Source: Hippopus hippopus (Eukaryota > Mollusca > Bivalvia > Cardiida > Cardiidae). From it: a stretch of 64,000 nucleotides of DNA. The notes under the pieces were generated by a model. That model searched no databases. It was given only the letters and a program-made list of their open reading frames with translations, and was not told the origin of the DNA. The position numbers were made by a program, and so were the translations under genes. The first letter of the stretch is position 1. Each line of letters opens with the position of its first letter. The stretch covers positions 40,628,357 to 40,692,356 of the forward strand of contig OX328108.1 of assembly GCA_946811185.2 (NCBI GenBank), in the 5' to 3' direction. Below, piece by piece: positions 24,601-29,662 of this stretch.

Positions 24601-25330
24601 TCTGTACTCCCCAGCCCATATATGCTACGTAGAAAATGTACCACCTTACCCATAAGCAACATAGATGAATTCCCCGGTCCATATTCAACGTTTAAAAAAA
24701 AATGTACTCCTCAGTCCCTATTCTGCGTAGAATATGGACGGGGAGTACATTTTCTACGGGAGTACATATTTGTCATTACACCGGCATGACATCATTTTAA
24801 AACGAATGAAACACTTATCAATTATTAACACAATACAAAACAATGTATAGATCTAGATTTTATTTGTAGATGAAGGCCATCGGCCCATAATACAATATTT
24901 CATGATACAATACAAAACAATACATAGATTTTATTTGTAGATATAGGCCACCAGCCCATAGTACAATATTTCATATACAATCAGTATAATGAACAGTGAA
25001 GAGTTGCAAATAACATTACATGCAAAATCTGATTAGTCTAATGAACATCCATTAACTTAAAAATTGACAAAATATACTTTGCTATCTTCTGTGAAAATGG
25101 ATTTTGTCAACCAATTGTCCCACGACGCGAATTATTTAGTGTAATGCAGTCAAATTACAATTGTTAGCTAACGCTGTATTACCTTATGTTGAATATAACT
25201 TGTCTTTTCTTATCCCCTTTAGGTTCGAGGGCAGTTACCTCCCATCTACAATGGACACTCGGCGCCTTTACTTCGAGACATTTTGTCCAGACAACAGTCT
25301 ACGTTATCAAGACAAGACTCGTGTTTATGA
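554..25330 (+). CDS. Class B (secretin-family) neuropeptide GPCR, PDF-receptor-like, nine exons, 5' partial
   Basis: Plasma-membrane receptor for a peptide hormone, expected to couple to Gs/cAMP. Exons 554-657, 1646-1811, 3405-3561, 8292-8355, 10070-10139, 11391-11482, 13250-13427, 23033-23146 and 25223-25330 join without a phase conflict. They encode TM1 (VVGLMLSLVSSL), TM2 (RTRIHRNLF), TM3 (LCEILYILLEYS then EGLYLHN), TM4 (TLAWAIAM), the ECL2 cysteine (KCWIPYY), TM5 (NLLFLLNIIRVL), TM6 (FLLPLLGITNFV) and TM7 (FQGFIISLLYCFLNGEV). EGLYLH, LLPLLGIT and FxNGEV are family B1 hallmarks. The RTRIH and CEILYILLEY stretches recall arthropod and mollusc PDF receptors; calcitonin/DH31 or CRF/DH44-type receptors are the alternatives. 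The extracellular hormone-binding exons lie left of the window. A possible polyadenylation signal ATTAAA is at 25433. Family certain, ligand inferred. Confidence 0.88.
719..905 (+). repeat. tRNA-derived SINE, truncated
   Basis: The tRNA-like head has a box A (TAGCTCAGTCGGT, 728-740) and box B (GGTTCGATCCC, 772-782). The SINE body follows (ATAGTCATTGCGA..., CCGCTAACCATTG...) and is cut off near 905. It is a retroposon, not a tRNA gene. Confidence 0.8.
1328..1560 (+). repeat. Degraded family B MITE
   Basis: It starts with CATGCTTCGTGAAAAGGGCG and keeps the GGATCC and CTTGCTTGGTA landmarks of family B, but the GC-rich central hairpin is largely lost. Confidence 0.5.
1646..1811 (+). CDS. GPCR exon: intracellular loop 1, TM2, extracellular loop 1
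   Basis: The acceptor is TTACTTACAG and the donor GTAGGT at 1812. Phase 2 in, phase 0 out. SLRCHRTRIHRNLF is the conserved ICL1/TM2 start; a long Gly/Ser-rich ECL1 follows. A family E hairpin repeat begins only 10 bp past the donor. Confidence 0.85.
1822..2040. repeat. Family E hairpin MITE
   Basis: The terminal inverted repeats begin TTAAGGATAGGGCACCCTAA. The inner arms (CATCGCCTTTCATCGCCGAA and its complement) fold into an almost continuous stem. Other copies are at 8370-8600 and 15004-15199. Confidence 0.85.
2291..2357. repeat. Family C hairpin
   Basis: A near-perfect palindrome with arms GAAAACATTGTGGGAAAAGG and AGAAAATGCTGG about a short loop. Weaker copies in the window (7445-7500, 27770-27835, 51608-51671, 56988-57047) are not listed separately. 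Confidence 0.85.
2780..3050. repeat. Family F element (~280 bp, terminal inverted repeats)
   Basis: The outer ends ATCATTTAAAAGTATG and CATGCTTTTAAATGGTATGAT are inverted, and an inner pair reads GTTAGCCGCTGGCAG / ACCAGTGGCTAAC. A second copy is at 22629-22906. Confidence 0.75.
3117..3385 (+). repeat. tRNA-derived SINE, second subfamily, full length
   Basis: The head has box A (AAGCTCAGTGGTTAGCG) and box B (GGGTTCGATACCC). The body ends with GGCGTTAAACTCAAACACAA. This is the subfamily into which the Polinton at 35259 inserted. It ends about 20 bp before a GPCR exon. Confidence 0.85.
3405..3561 (+). CDS. GPCR exon: TM3 to start of TM4
   Basis: The acceptor is TTATATTTCAG and the donor GTAAGT at 3562. 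Phase 0 in, phase 1 out. It holds the disulphide Cys (PILCEIL), the FMWMLIEGLYLHN motif and the IIGW at the head of TM4. A SINE ends just upstream of the acceptor. Confidence 0.9.
3686..4009. repeat. Family B MITE, one copy plus a second half-copy
   Basis: The GC-rich hairpin (CCAGGTCAGCCTGCGC...) lies at 3731-3770. The rest runs to about 3918, and a second 3' half with TTAAGCCCCCTTTTCACAGAG ends near 4009. Confidence 0.75.
4935..5197. repeat. Family B MITE
   Basis: A ~260-bp unit with ends TGTGCTCTGGGAAAAGG and CTTTTCACAGAGCATGACTC. The central stem is TCAGCCTGCGCGGACTGCGC and its complement. Confidence 0.8.
6060..6108 (+). repeat. SINE 3' tail fragment
   Basis: GTTGAAAACGGCGTTAAACA followed by CCATACGATCAATCAACC is the 3' end of the SINE family without its head. 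Confidence 0.6.
6226..6488. repeat. Family B MITE
   Basis: Ends GCTATACTCTGTGAAAAGGG and TTTGCCAGAACATGGTTCA; the central hairpin is shortened relative to other copies. Confidence 0.75.
7145..7232 (+). repeat. Probable retroelement 3'-end fragment
   Basis: TTTATTAGGTAATACGAGGC, CCACCGGCCCATAATAC and a run of ACAATAC units. The same signature occurs twice at 24842-24985. It resembles the tail of a non-LTR retrotransposon; no reverse-transcriptase frame is present. Confidence 0.45.
7340..7405. repeat. Family A hairpin
   Basis: The arms read GTAGATCCAAGATCAGACTG and its complement around a GCACGTTCTGTGC tip, followed by the family flank AAAAGGTCAGTGAATCGCGC. Confidence 0.85.
7739..7999. repeat. 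Family B MITE
   Basis: Ends TGAGCCATGCTG and CAGAGCATGGCTCA; central stem CCATGTCAGCCTGCGCGGG and complement. Confidence 0.8.
8292..8355 (+). CDS. GPCR exon: TM4
   Basis: A short 64-nt exon between CTCCACAG and GTAAGT. Phase 1 in, phase 2 out. It reads SPIPVTLAWAIAMTHSQLKS after the split first codon. A family E hairpin starts 15 bp beyond the exon end. Confidence 0.82.
8370..8600. repeat. Family E hairpin MITE
   Basis: TTAAGGATAGGGCACCCTAA at the left and its complement at the right; the right arm carries a short duplicated ATGTTACA(C/T)GAAT. Confidence 0.85.
8623..8651. repeat. (CT)n microsatellite
   Basis: An uninterrupted CT dinucleotide run after GTTATCTATCT. Confidence 0.9.
8899..9149. 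repeat. Family D double-hairpin MITE (251 bp)
   Basis: The ends are GCAACACGCGAAAAGG and the complement CCTTTTCGCGTGTTGC. Inside are two GC-rich hairpins on CAGCCTGCGC cores separated by an A/T-rich spacer. Copies at 20627-20877 and 53302-53552 have exactly the same length. Confidence 0.9.
10070..10139 (+). CDS. GPCR exon: ECL2 and start of TM5
   Basis: A 70-nt exon between TTTGTTTCAG and GTAAGT. Phase 2 in, phase 0 out. It carries the second disulphide Cys and the CW..YY...WI.E.P pattern typical of class B ECL2/TM5. Confidence 0.85.
10154..10416. repeat. Family B MITE
   Basis: Ends GAGCTGTTCTCTGGCAAAAG and TTTGCCAGAGCGCGGCTC; central stem CCAGCCTGCGCAATCCGC and complement. Confidence 0.8.
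11391..11482 (+). CDS. GPCR exon: TM5 and intracellular loop 3
   Basis: A 92-nt exon between TTCTATTTCAG and GTAAGA. Phase 0 in, phase 2 out. It reads INLLFLLNIIRVLVLKLQ and then the polar loop DSHHNEAQIVKV; the basic end of TM5 fits G-protein contact. Confidence 0.85.
11528..12166. repeat. Composite of two hairpin elements around a larger palindrome
   Basis: Two copies of a ~155-bp hairpin unit (GGATAATCAACTGGTTGTG... to ...CAACCAGTTGATTATCC) lie at about 11528-11686 and 12008-12166. Between them is a palindrome at about 11745-11955 whose arms read TGAGCAATATAGGAAAAAAG and complement. Confidence 0.75.
12301..12369. repeat. Family A hairpin
   Basis: GCGGACGGTGTGGATCCAAG pairs with CTTGATCTACGCCGTCCGC; the tip is GCACGTTTTTGTGC. 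Confidence 0.85.
13067..13180 (+). pseudogene. Decayed partial copy of the GPCR TM6-TM7 exon
   Basis: ATCAAAGCGGCGCTTTTCTG matches the exon's ATAAAAGCTGCGCTGTTTCT. Further on, TCCGCCCTCAGAAAGTTTCA then GTTTGCCATCTAGTCTCATA follows the exon's TCCGCCTTCAGACAGCGTCA then ATTTGCCATCTGGTCCTATA. The copy has a stop (TAG), length changes and no complete hydrophobic segment. It lies directly upstream of the functional exon in the same orientation. Confidence 0.7.
13250..13427 (+). CDS. GPCR exon: TM6 and TM7
   Basis: A 178-nt exon between ATTTTTCAG and GTAAGT. Phase 2 in, phase 0 out. It contains KAIKAALFLLPLLGITN (TM6) and FQGFIISLLYCFLNGE (TM7), the most diagnostic class B stretch. A decayed partial copy lies 70-180 bp upstream. 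Confidence 0.92.
14647..14713. repeat. Family C hairpin
   Basis: GAAAACCTTGTGGGAAAAGG pairs with CCTTTTCCCACAAGGCTTTC; the ACC to AGG change is matched in the other arm (CCTTG / CAAGG), unlike most copies (CATTG / CAATG). Confidence 0.85.
15004..15199. repeat. Family E hairpin MITE, internally deleted
   Basis: Same ends as the copies at 1822 and 8370, but about 25-35 bp shorter around the centre and the right arm. Confidence 0.8.
15712..15778. repeat. Family C hairpin
   Basis: GAAAACTTTGTGGGAAAAGG with CCTTTTCCCACAATGTTTTC; tip TGGTAACCA. A remnant of family B (15618-15690) abuts it. Confidence 0.85.
16938..17004. repeat. Family A hairpin
   Basis: CGGACAGTGTTGATCAAAG pairs with CTTGATCTACACTGTCAG, followed by the AAAAGGTCAGTGAGTCGCGC flank. 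Confidence 0.85.
17643..17887. repeat. Family B MITE, left stem truncated
   Basis: Both ends are kept (GAGCCATACTTTAGCAAAAG; TTGTCACAGAGCATGGCT). The left half of the GC-rich stem is deleted, leaving GTGGACTGCGCAGGCTGATC. Confidence 0.75.
18614..18680. repeat. Family C hairpin
   Basis: GAAAACACTGTGAGAAATGG with CCTTTTCCCACAATGTTTTC; tip CTGGTAACCAG. A degenerate family B stem follows at 18785-18855. Confidence 0.8.
19796..19863. repeat. Family A hairpin, reverse orientation
   Basis: Preceded by GCGCGACTCACTGACCTTTT, the complement of the flank that follows forward copies, so it is inverted relative to 16938-17004. Confidence 0.85.
20105..20163. repeat. Family C hairpin, shortened tip
   Basis: GAAAACATTGTGGGAAAAGG with CCCACAATGTTTTC; the TGGTAACCA tip is reduced to TGCTGACA. 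Confidence 0.8.
20437..20502. repeat. Family A hairpin
   Basis: CGGGCAGTGTAGATCTCAG with CTTGATCTACATTGTCCG, tip GCACGTTCTGTGC. Confidence 0.85.
20627..20877. repeat. Family D double-hairpin MITE (251 bp)
   Basis: Second copy; ends GCAGCACGCGAAAACGG and TTTCGTGTGTTGC. Both inner hairpins are intact. Confidence 0.9.
21775..22028. repeat. Family B MITE
   Basis: TTAATGCATCTCCGTAATCC at the left and TTAAGCCCCCTTTTCACAGG at the right; central stem CCCAGGTCAGCCTGCGCGG and complement. Confidence 0.8.
22403..22471. repeat. Family A hairpin
   Basis: GCGGACGGCGTAGATCAAAA with GGGATCTACACCGCCCGC; the tip has diverged to GCATAGAAAGCGC. Confidence 0.8.
22629..22906. repeat. Family F element, second copy
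   Basis: Left end ATCATACCATTTAAAAGTAT, right end ATACTTTTAAATGGTATAAT; inner pair TTAGTCGCTGGCAGA / CTGTCAGCGACTAA. Confidence 0.75.
23033..23206 (+). CDS. GPCR exon: helix 8 and C-terminal tail (stop at 23204, or spliced at 23146)
   Basis: The acceptor TGTATATTCAG ends at 23032. Phase 0 in. It reads VQATLKKRWNRFRQ (helix 8) and a Ser/Arg-rich tail. GAG|GTACCT at 23146/23147 is a possible phase-0 donor that would join the exon at 25223. Unspliced, the frame runs to TAA at 23204-23206 and gives a shorter, different tail. Confidence 0.82.
   Translation, partial: VQATLKKRWNRFRQSRMVHSSSLRRMSRSFSVFTSLTEVPNAQKQVQCMFDISHVVW
23213..23243. repeat. (GTT)n microsatellite
   Basis: A GTT trinucleotide run of about ten units. 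Confidence 0.9.
23334..23401. repeat. Family A hairpin
   Basis: GCGGACGGCATAGATCAAGA with TTAGATCTATACCGTCCGC; tip GCACAAAACGTGC. The outer arms differ from most copies but still pair. Confidence 0.85.
23985..24240. repeat. Family B MITE
   Basis: GTGCTCTTGCACAAGAGGG at the left; TTTTTCACAGAGTATGGCT at the right; central stem ACAGGTCAGCCTGCGCGAAT and complement. Confidence 0.75.
24598..24785. repeat. Diverged tandem and inverted repeat (GTACTCC-type)
   Basis: Three related segments (TGTACTCCCCAGCCCATAT, TGTACTCCTCAGTCCCTAT and the complement GACGGGGAGTACATTTTC) form a small imperfect array with an inverted unit. Confidence 0.5.
24842..24985 (+). repeat. Duplicated retroelement 3'-end fragment
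   Basis: AGATTTTATTTGTAGATGAA then GGCCATCGGCCCATAATAC, repeated once about 80 bp later with minor changes. Confidence 0.5.
25223..25330 (+). CDS. GPCR candidate terminal exon: alternative C-tail
   Basis: The acceptor TTATCCCCTTTAG ends at 25222. In phase 0 it reads 35 residues rich in Ser, Gln and Arg (VRGQLPPIYNGHSA onward, ending SRQDSCL) and then TGA. The composition fits a phosphorylatable receptor tail. It is linked to the previous exon only by phase and composition. A different frame is also open here, so transcript evidence would be decisive. Confidence 0.5.
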   Translation, partial: VRGQLPPIYNGHSAPLLRDILSRQQSTLSRQDSCL

Positions 25331-25685
25331 CCCCCCCAAACAGTGTTTTGACGCACGTGTAATTCAGCTGTGTGTTTGGTATTCATGCATGGTGAAATAG
25401 AGAGCGACATAGACTAACCGCGACTCGTGATTATTAAAGCAATATCCAAAAAGATGCGTGCGTGTTTGAGTTTAATGCCTATTTGGTGTTTATACGCAGT
25501 AAAACATATTTCGAAATCTGCAGACGATGCCTTACGATTATTGCAGTTGTATGTGCTTTCACGCGTGAACTAGTCTATAAATTTGTCGTGTTTGCGTGCT
25601 GTGAAACAGAACGCAAAACCGATAGACCATGCAGTGATGAAACAAGATTAACCCATAAAGCGCTGTAACCAAGTTAGTTGATTTT

Positions 25686-25753
25686 GCGGATAGTGTAGAT
25701 CAAGATCAGACCGCACAAAACGTGCGGTCTGATCTTGGATCTACACTGTCCGC
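25686..25753. repeat. Family A hairpin with a compensatory stem change
   Basis: GCGGATAGTGTAGATCAAGA with TTGGATCTACACTGTCCGC. The distal stem is AGACCGCAC / GTGCGGTCT instead of AGACTGCAC / GTGCAGTCT, so both partners of one pair have changed. Confidence 0.88.
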
Positions 25754-26269
25754 TACTCTGTTACATACTACGGCCAAAACAACCTTAAAATGATAATATT
25801 TCGAATGTTTGTCCTAACTGAAGAGGTCCATTTCATTAGTACATCACTGTAAAGGGTGAAAGTCATGCAGCCCTTTTGTCTGTTACGAAAATGATGAAAC
25901 TGAAAATGGTACTTAGCACAGACCTATGAGTGTCATAAACAAGGAGAATTACCGCAAGACTTCGATTCTGTTTCTTCAAATAATGCTCTAAATGTGTGTG
26001 TGTTTTTTTTTCTATTACTCCAAAGTTTATGCTTATTGTATTTCATTGTACATTTATTCAGGGATCGTAAATTTACATACGATCCTTGGTTTATTTGTCA
26101 ATTCAAACAAACATCAGAATGTAAATAACACACAAACTGTTATTTTTACCTGAAAAAGATACATCTTTTGCACATGCTTAAAATATATATAGAATACTTG
26201 TATTATTACTCTGTGCTCATTTGTATCATGCCCTTGCAACTACAACTACAGATTAGTACTGCTTTAGGC

Positions 26270-26552
26270 TGTGCCCCGGTAGCTCAGTCGGTAGCGTGCA
26301 GGACTTGAGAACTTGGGGTCGTGGGTTCTATCCCCGGCTCGGCCAATTTCCTTCCGAGGACTGATGATAGTCATTGCGACAGGATTCATTCCCTTCCCAC
26401 CGCTGACCATTGTCTCGACGATGGCTATGTGCGAAAGCAGCCACTGGCTTGGAAAGAAAATTGTGCGGAGTACTGGTAAAAGCGTCTCCAGGAAAGCATG
26501 GATAGGTGCATTTGCCGCCGCGATATAACTGAAATAATGTTGAAAACGGCTT
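26270..26552 (+). repeat. tRNA-derived SINE, nearly full length
   Basis: Box A TAGCTCAGTCGGTAGCG and box B GGGTTCTATCCCC. The body runs through GGAAAGCATGGATAGGTGCA to GTTGAAAACGGC, then is interrupted by a family B fragment that continues to about 26730. Confidence 0.85.
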
Positions 26553-26730
26553 ACCTGGGCCGAAACGTTTTGCTTTTGGTAAATTTTCTGCTTGTCAAAC
26601 AACCAGTGTACCTCATGATACAGTCAATTGTAAGACATGATGGATTTAATTGATCCATAATAATATTTTATGTAATGACTTGCTTGGTATCATGGATCAC
26701 GGAGATGCATTAAGCCCCCTTTTGCCAGAG
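26548..26730. repeat. Family B MITE, right half
   Basis: Starts at the right arm of the central stem (ACCTGGGCCGAAACGTTTTG) and ends TTGCCAGAGAATGGCTCA; the left half is missing where it meets the SINE. Confidence 0.7.
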
Positions 26731-26905
26731 AATGGCTCATATCTAACATTATCATTATATCTTTCAAATGATACCGGCATTCTCGCCCTATTGCAATGTT
26801 TTCAAATGATTTCTTTTTCAGAGTCGTTATAACTCAAGATTGTGCGGAAAAGGATAATAAAGGGTCAAAAACTGAACAACCCTCTAAACCTCTAGAAACC
26901 ATTAT

Positions 26906-26906
26906 A

Positions 26907-26939
<33 letters not shown>

Positions 26940-27010
26940 ATGGTGTTTAAGGCCGTTCTCAACGTTATTTCAGTCATATCGCGGCAGCCAGTGCACCTAT
27001 CCATGCTTTC
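26906..27010 (-). repeat. SINE tail fragment with (GATT)n microsatellite
   Basis: A GATT run of about eight units (26909-26938) leads into the complement of the SINE 3' end (GTATGGTGTTTAAGGCCGTT...). The array probably grew from the SINE's AATC-type tail. Confidence 0.75.
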
Positions 27011-27895
27011 CTGGGATCTTTTTTTACCAGTACTCCGCACAATTTTCTGTCCAGGCCACTAACTGCCTTTTTACCATCGTCGAAAAGGAACCATTCTAAA
27101 CTCAGGGGAAAAATATAGCTATCGCCGAGATATAAATGAAGAAAATGTTGAAAGTGGCTCAAAACTTTTTTTTTTTTAACGCCAATTGATATTTCAGGTT
27201 TATTAATTTCGTTCATTATTTTTTTATATTTTTATTCTTTCTCTAATACTTCGAGATAATTCTCAATAAAGACATCTGAACTGTTCATTTCAAACAACGT
27301 AGACCCTGATAAGCGCAAAATTCTGCGGCGACTGACCCTGAATCTACACCGTTTGTGAAGCTCTGTCAAAGTGGGTAGGCATCAAAACTGAATGTTAAAT
27401 GCTTTATCAAACTACAAATAAAAAAAATACTAAGTTTGCAGTCAACTTATGAAATGATGTCTTTGAAACAATTATAAACATTGCAGCAAAAATAGAAAAT
27501 GCTGGTTAACAAAAAGTGGCTCAAAACTAAGTCCTCTCAAAGTTTACTCATTTAGAAAGGCCAAGGCCGAACTGTTTACATACATGTGATAGAAAATAAG
27601 TTTATAAGTAAATAAACGCAGTTTGGACGTACGTATATAAGCTGTCAGCGACTATTGGTGCGTTAAGTGATTTACTTGACAATACGAGTACAATTTTGGA
27701 CTTGGCCAAATTTAAAGCTTTTGCAGAAGACAAATGCAATGTGGCTAATTTGTCCTTCATAGGATGGAAAACACTCTGGGAAAAGGAGGAAATGCTGGTG
27801 AGACAAGCATTTTATCCTTTTCTCACGATTTCATAAGCTTTATTCGTCAGGGATGTTTAACCCCTAGGCAGCTATGCGCGATTCACTGACCTTTT

Positions 27896-27953
27896 GCGGA
27901 CAGTGTAGATCAAGATCAGACTGCACAGTCTGATCTTTGATCTACACTGTCCG
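27896..27953. repeat. Family A hairpin, reverse orientation, short tip
   Basis: GCGGACAGTGTAGATCAAGA with TTTGATCTACACTGTCCG; the tip is reduced by a deletion to CTGCACAG. Confidence 0.85.
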
Positions 27954-28478
27954 GTAAGAAGATTTCTTTCCCCCAAGAGTACCTTTGAAATAGCAGAATT
28001 TGAGATTTTACTATCGGTTTGAAAGCTTCATTCCACTTATTTAGCAGAATAATATGGGTTAAATTTGGGACTGTTTGGAAAAGGATTAAACGACATTCCA
28101 CGCATTATTTAACCCTCTGCCCAGTCACGGAGTATTTGGACGTCTTGTGTCATGTGTAAAAACTGTAAACAGCGATCGGCCTTCACGGTTGTGCAGTCTG
28201 ATCTTGGTCTGCACCGTTCAATATACAGTTAACACTTTCAGCGCGAAAAACTTCATCTCGACCTCTCTCGGCGGTTGAAAATTTGATCCTTTTAAACCAA
28301 AAAAAAAAAGTTTCATCTTTCAGGCTTGACTAAGTAGACGGACTGTATAGATCCAAGATCTGACTGTACGTTCTTTGTAGTATGATCTTGATCTATACCA
28401 TGAGCAAAACCCGTATCTTTGCCTTTTGATCTGAAAAGTTTACATCGTAATGATTCAACCAGGAGTTACATAAGATTT

Positions 28479-28741
28479 GAGTTTTGCTCTGACAAAAGGG
28501 GGCTTAATGCATCTCCATGATCCAAGGCACCAAGCGAGCCATCACATGCTTGTGGATCAATAATAGTGACTTTTTTTAAACAACCAACTTAATCACGAGA
28601 TAGACTGGTCCTTGGGCATGCAGAAAATTGACCAATGACGAAAAGTTTCGGCCCAGGTCAGCCTGCGCGGATTGCGCAGGCTGACCTGGGTCGATACTTT
28701 TCGCAAATGCATTAAGCCCTCTTTTCACAGAGCATGGTTCA
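28479..28741. repeat. Family B MITE
   Basis: Ends TGAGTTTTGCTCTGACAAAA and CTTTTCACAGAGCATGGTTC; the central stem CCCAGGTCAGCCTGCGCGG pairs perfectly. Confidence 0.85.
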
Positions 28742-29059
28742 TATAACTTTGAAGGGTTGTTGCACGTCAATGACTGCTTGAAAGAAGCAGAAAAGAGGTT
28801 TCCACCAGTTTTCTCTTTCAAAGTCACAAAAAAAAATCGGGAAAAAAAAGACAATATACTAGGTACAAACACTAGAAATTTACGAGTGGATACATGGATT
28901 CAAACATGGTGACATAAGAAATCGATTATTTCTAGTTTTTTTTTTTTCCTTTTATGAAACATTCCGAAATCGTCAAATTCTTATAAAGGTTCACATTCTT
29001 GCTAGTTAGAAAAAGGGTTAACCCAACGCCTAATAAATCTGTCCCTTGCTTTAGTACAG

Positions 29060-29128
29060 ATGAACAGTGTGGATCAAGATTAGACTGCATAGAAAGTGTA
29101 GTCTGATCTTGAATCTCCTCCCTCTGAG
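29060..29128. repeat. Family A hairpin, diverged
   Basis: GAACAGTGTGGATCAAGATT and GTAGTCTGATCTTGAATCT still pair, but the outer 3' arm is lost. Confidence 0.65.
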
Positions 29129-29370
29129 TTGTGTCCGATGTCTGTTTTCGCAAGTCAGATCAGTGCAGCCTTTTAATTATAGTGTTTGGACCCCTTTTTA
29201 CACGCCAGAAAATGTAAACATATATTTGATATTTGTCACCGCATGGCTGAACAAACATCGTTACTCTTAACAAGACAATAAATTTCACGAGTAGACTTAG
29301 CCAATTTCAGGTATTTTCTAACGACAAAATAAATGTAAATCATTTTCTAATGTTTGACGATGAAAGAGTT

Positions 29371-29437
29371 TAAAACATTGTGGTAAAAGGAGAAAATGCT
29401 GGTTACCAGCATTTTCCCCTTTTACCACAATGTTTTC
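29371..29437. repeat. Family C hairpin
   Basis: TAAAACATTGTGGTAAAAGG with CCTTTTACCACAATGTTTTC. GGTAAAAGG opposite CCTTTTACC is a compensated change from the usual GGGAAAAGG / CCTTTTCCC. Confidence 0.88.
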
Positions 29438-29521
29438 ATACTCCTTTATCCGCAGGGTTGCTAAATCCCCAGGATCATATAGGTAAAAGGGTTGTCTGGG
29501 CGATCGTTACTCATTTTTAAG

Positions 29522-29662
29522 ATGGCGGGGACTTTCACTCGGAAACAAGCGGAGAGTTATTGGAATAGATATAACAAGGATGGAAATTCGGTTCTAACCG
29601 TGGATGAAGTCAAAGAATGCATAAAGGAGGCGTTTGGAGTCGTCGAAGAAGGTGATGTTGAA
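29522..29662 (+). CDS. EF-hand gene exon 1
   Basis: Forty-seven codons from ATG to donor GAA|GTAAGT, phase 0. Contains the first EF loop at about residues 18-29. Confidence 0.85.

Larger units (their letters stand above)
25331..29521. other. Intergenic region between the GPCR and EF-hand genes
   Basis: I see no supported gene. It holds a poly-C run, the SINE and family A/B repeats listed separately, a GATT microsatellite, and degenerate family A hairpins near 28337-28406. Coding-like frames here are inside SINEs and do not show conserved domains. Confidence 0.6.
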
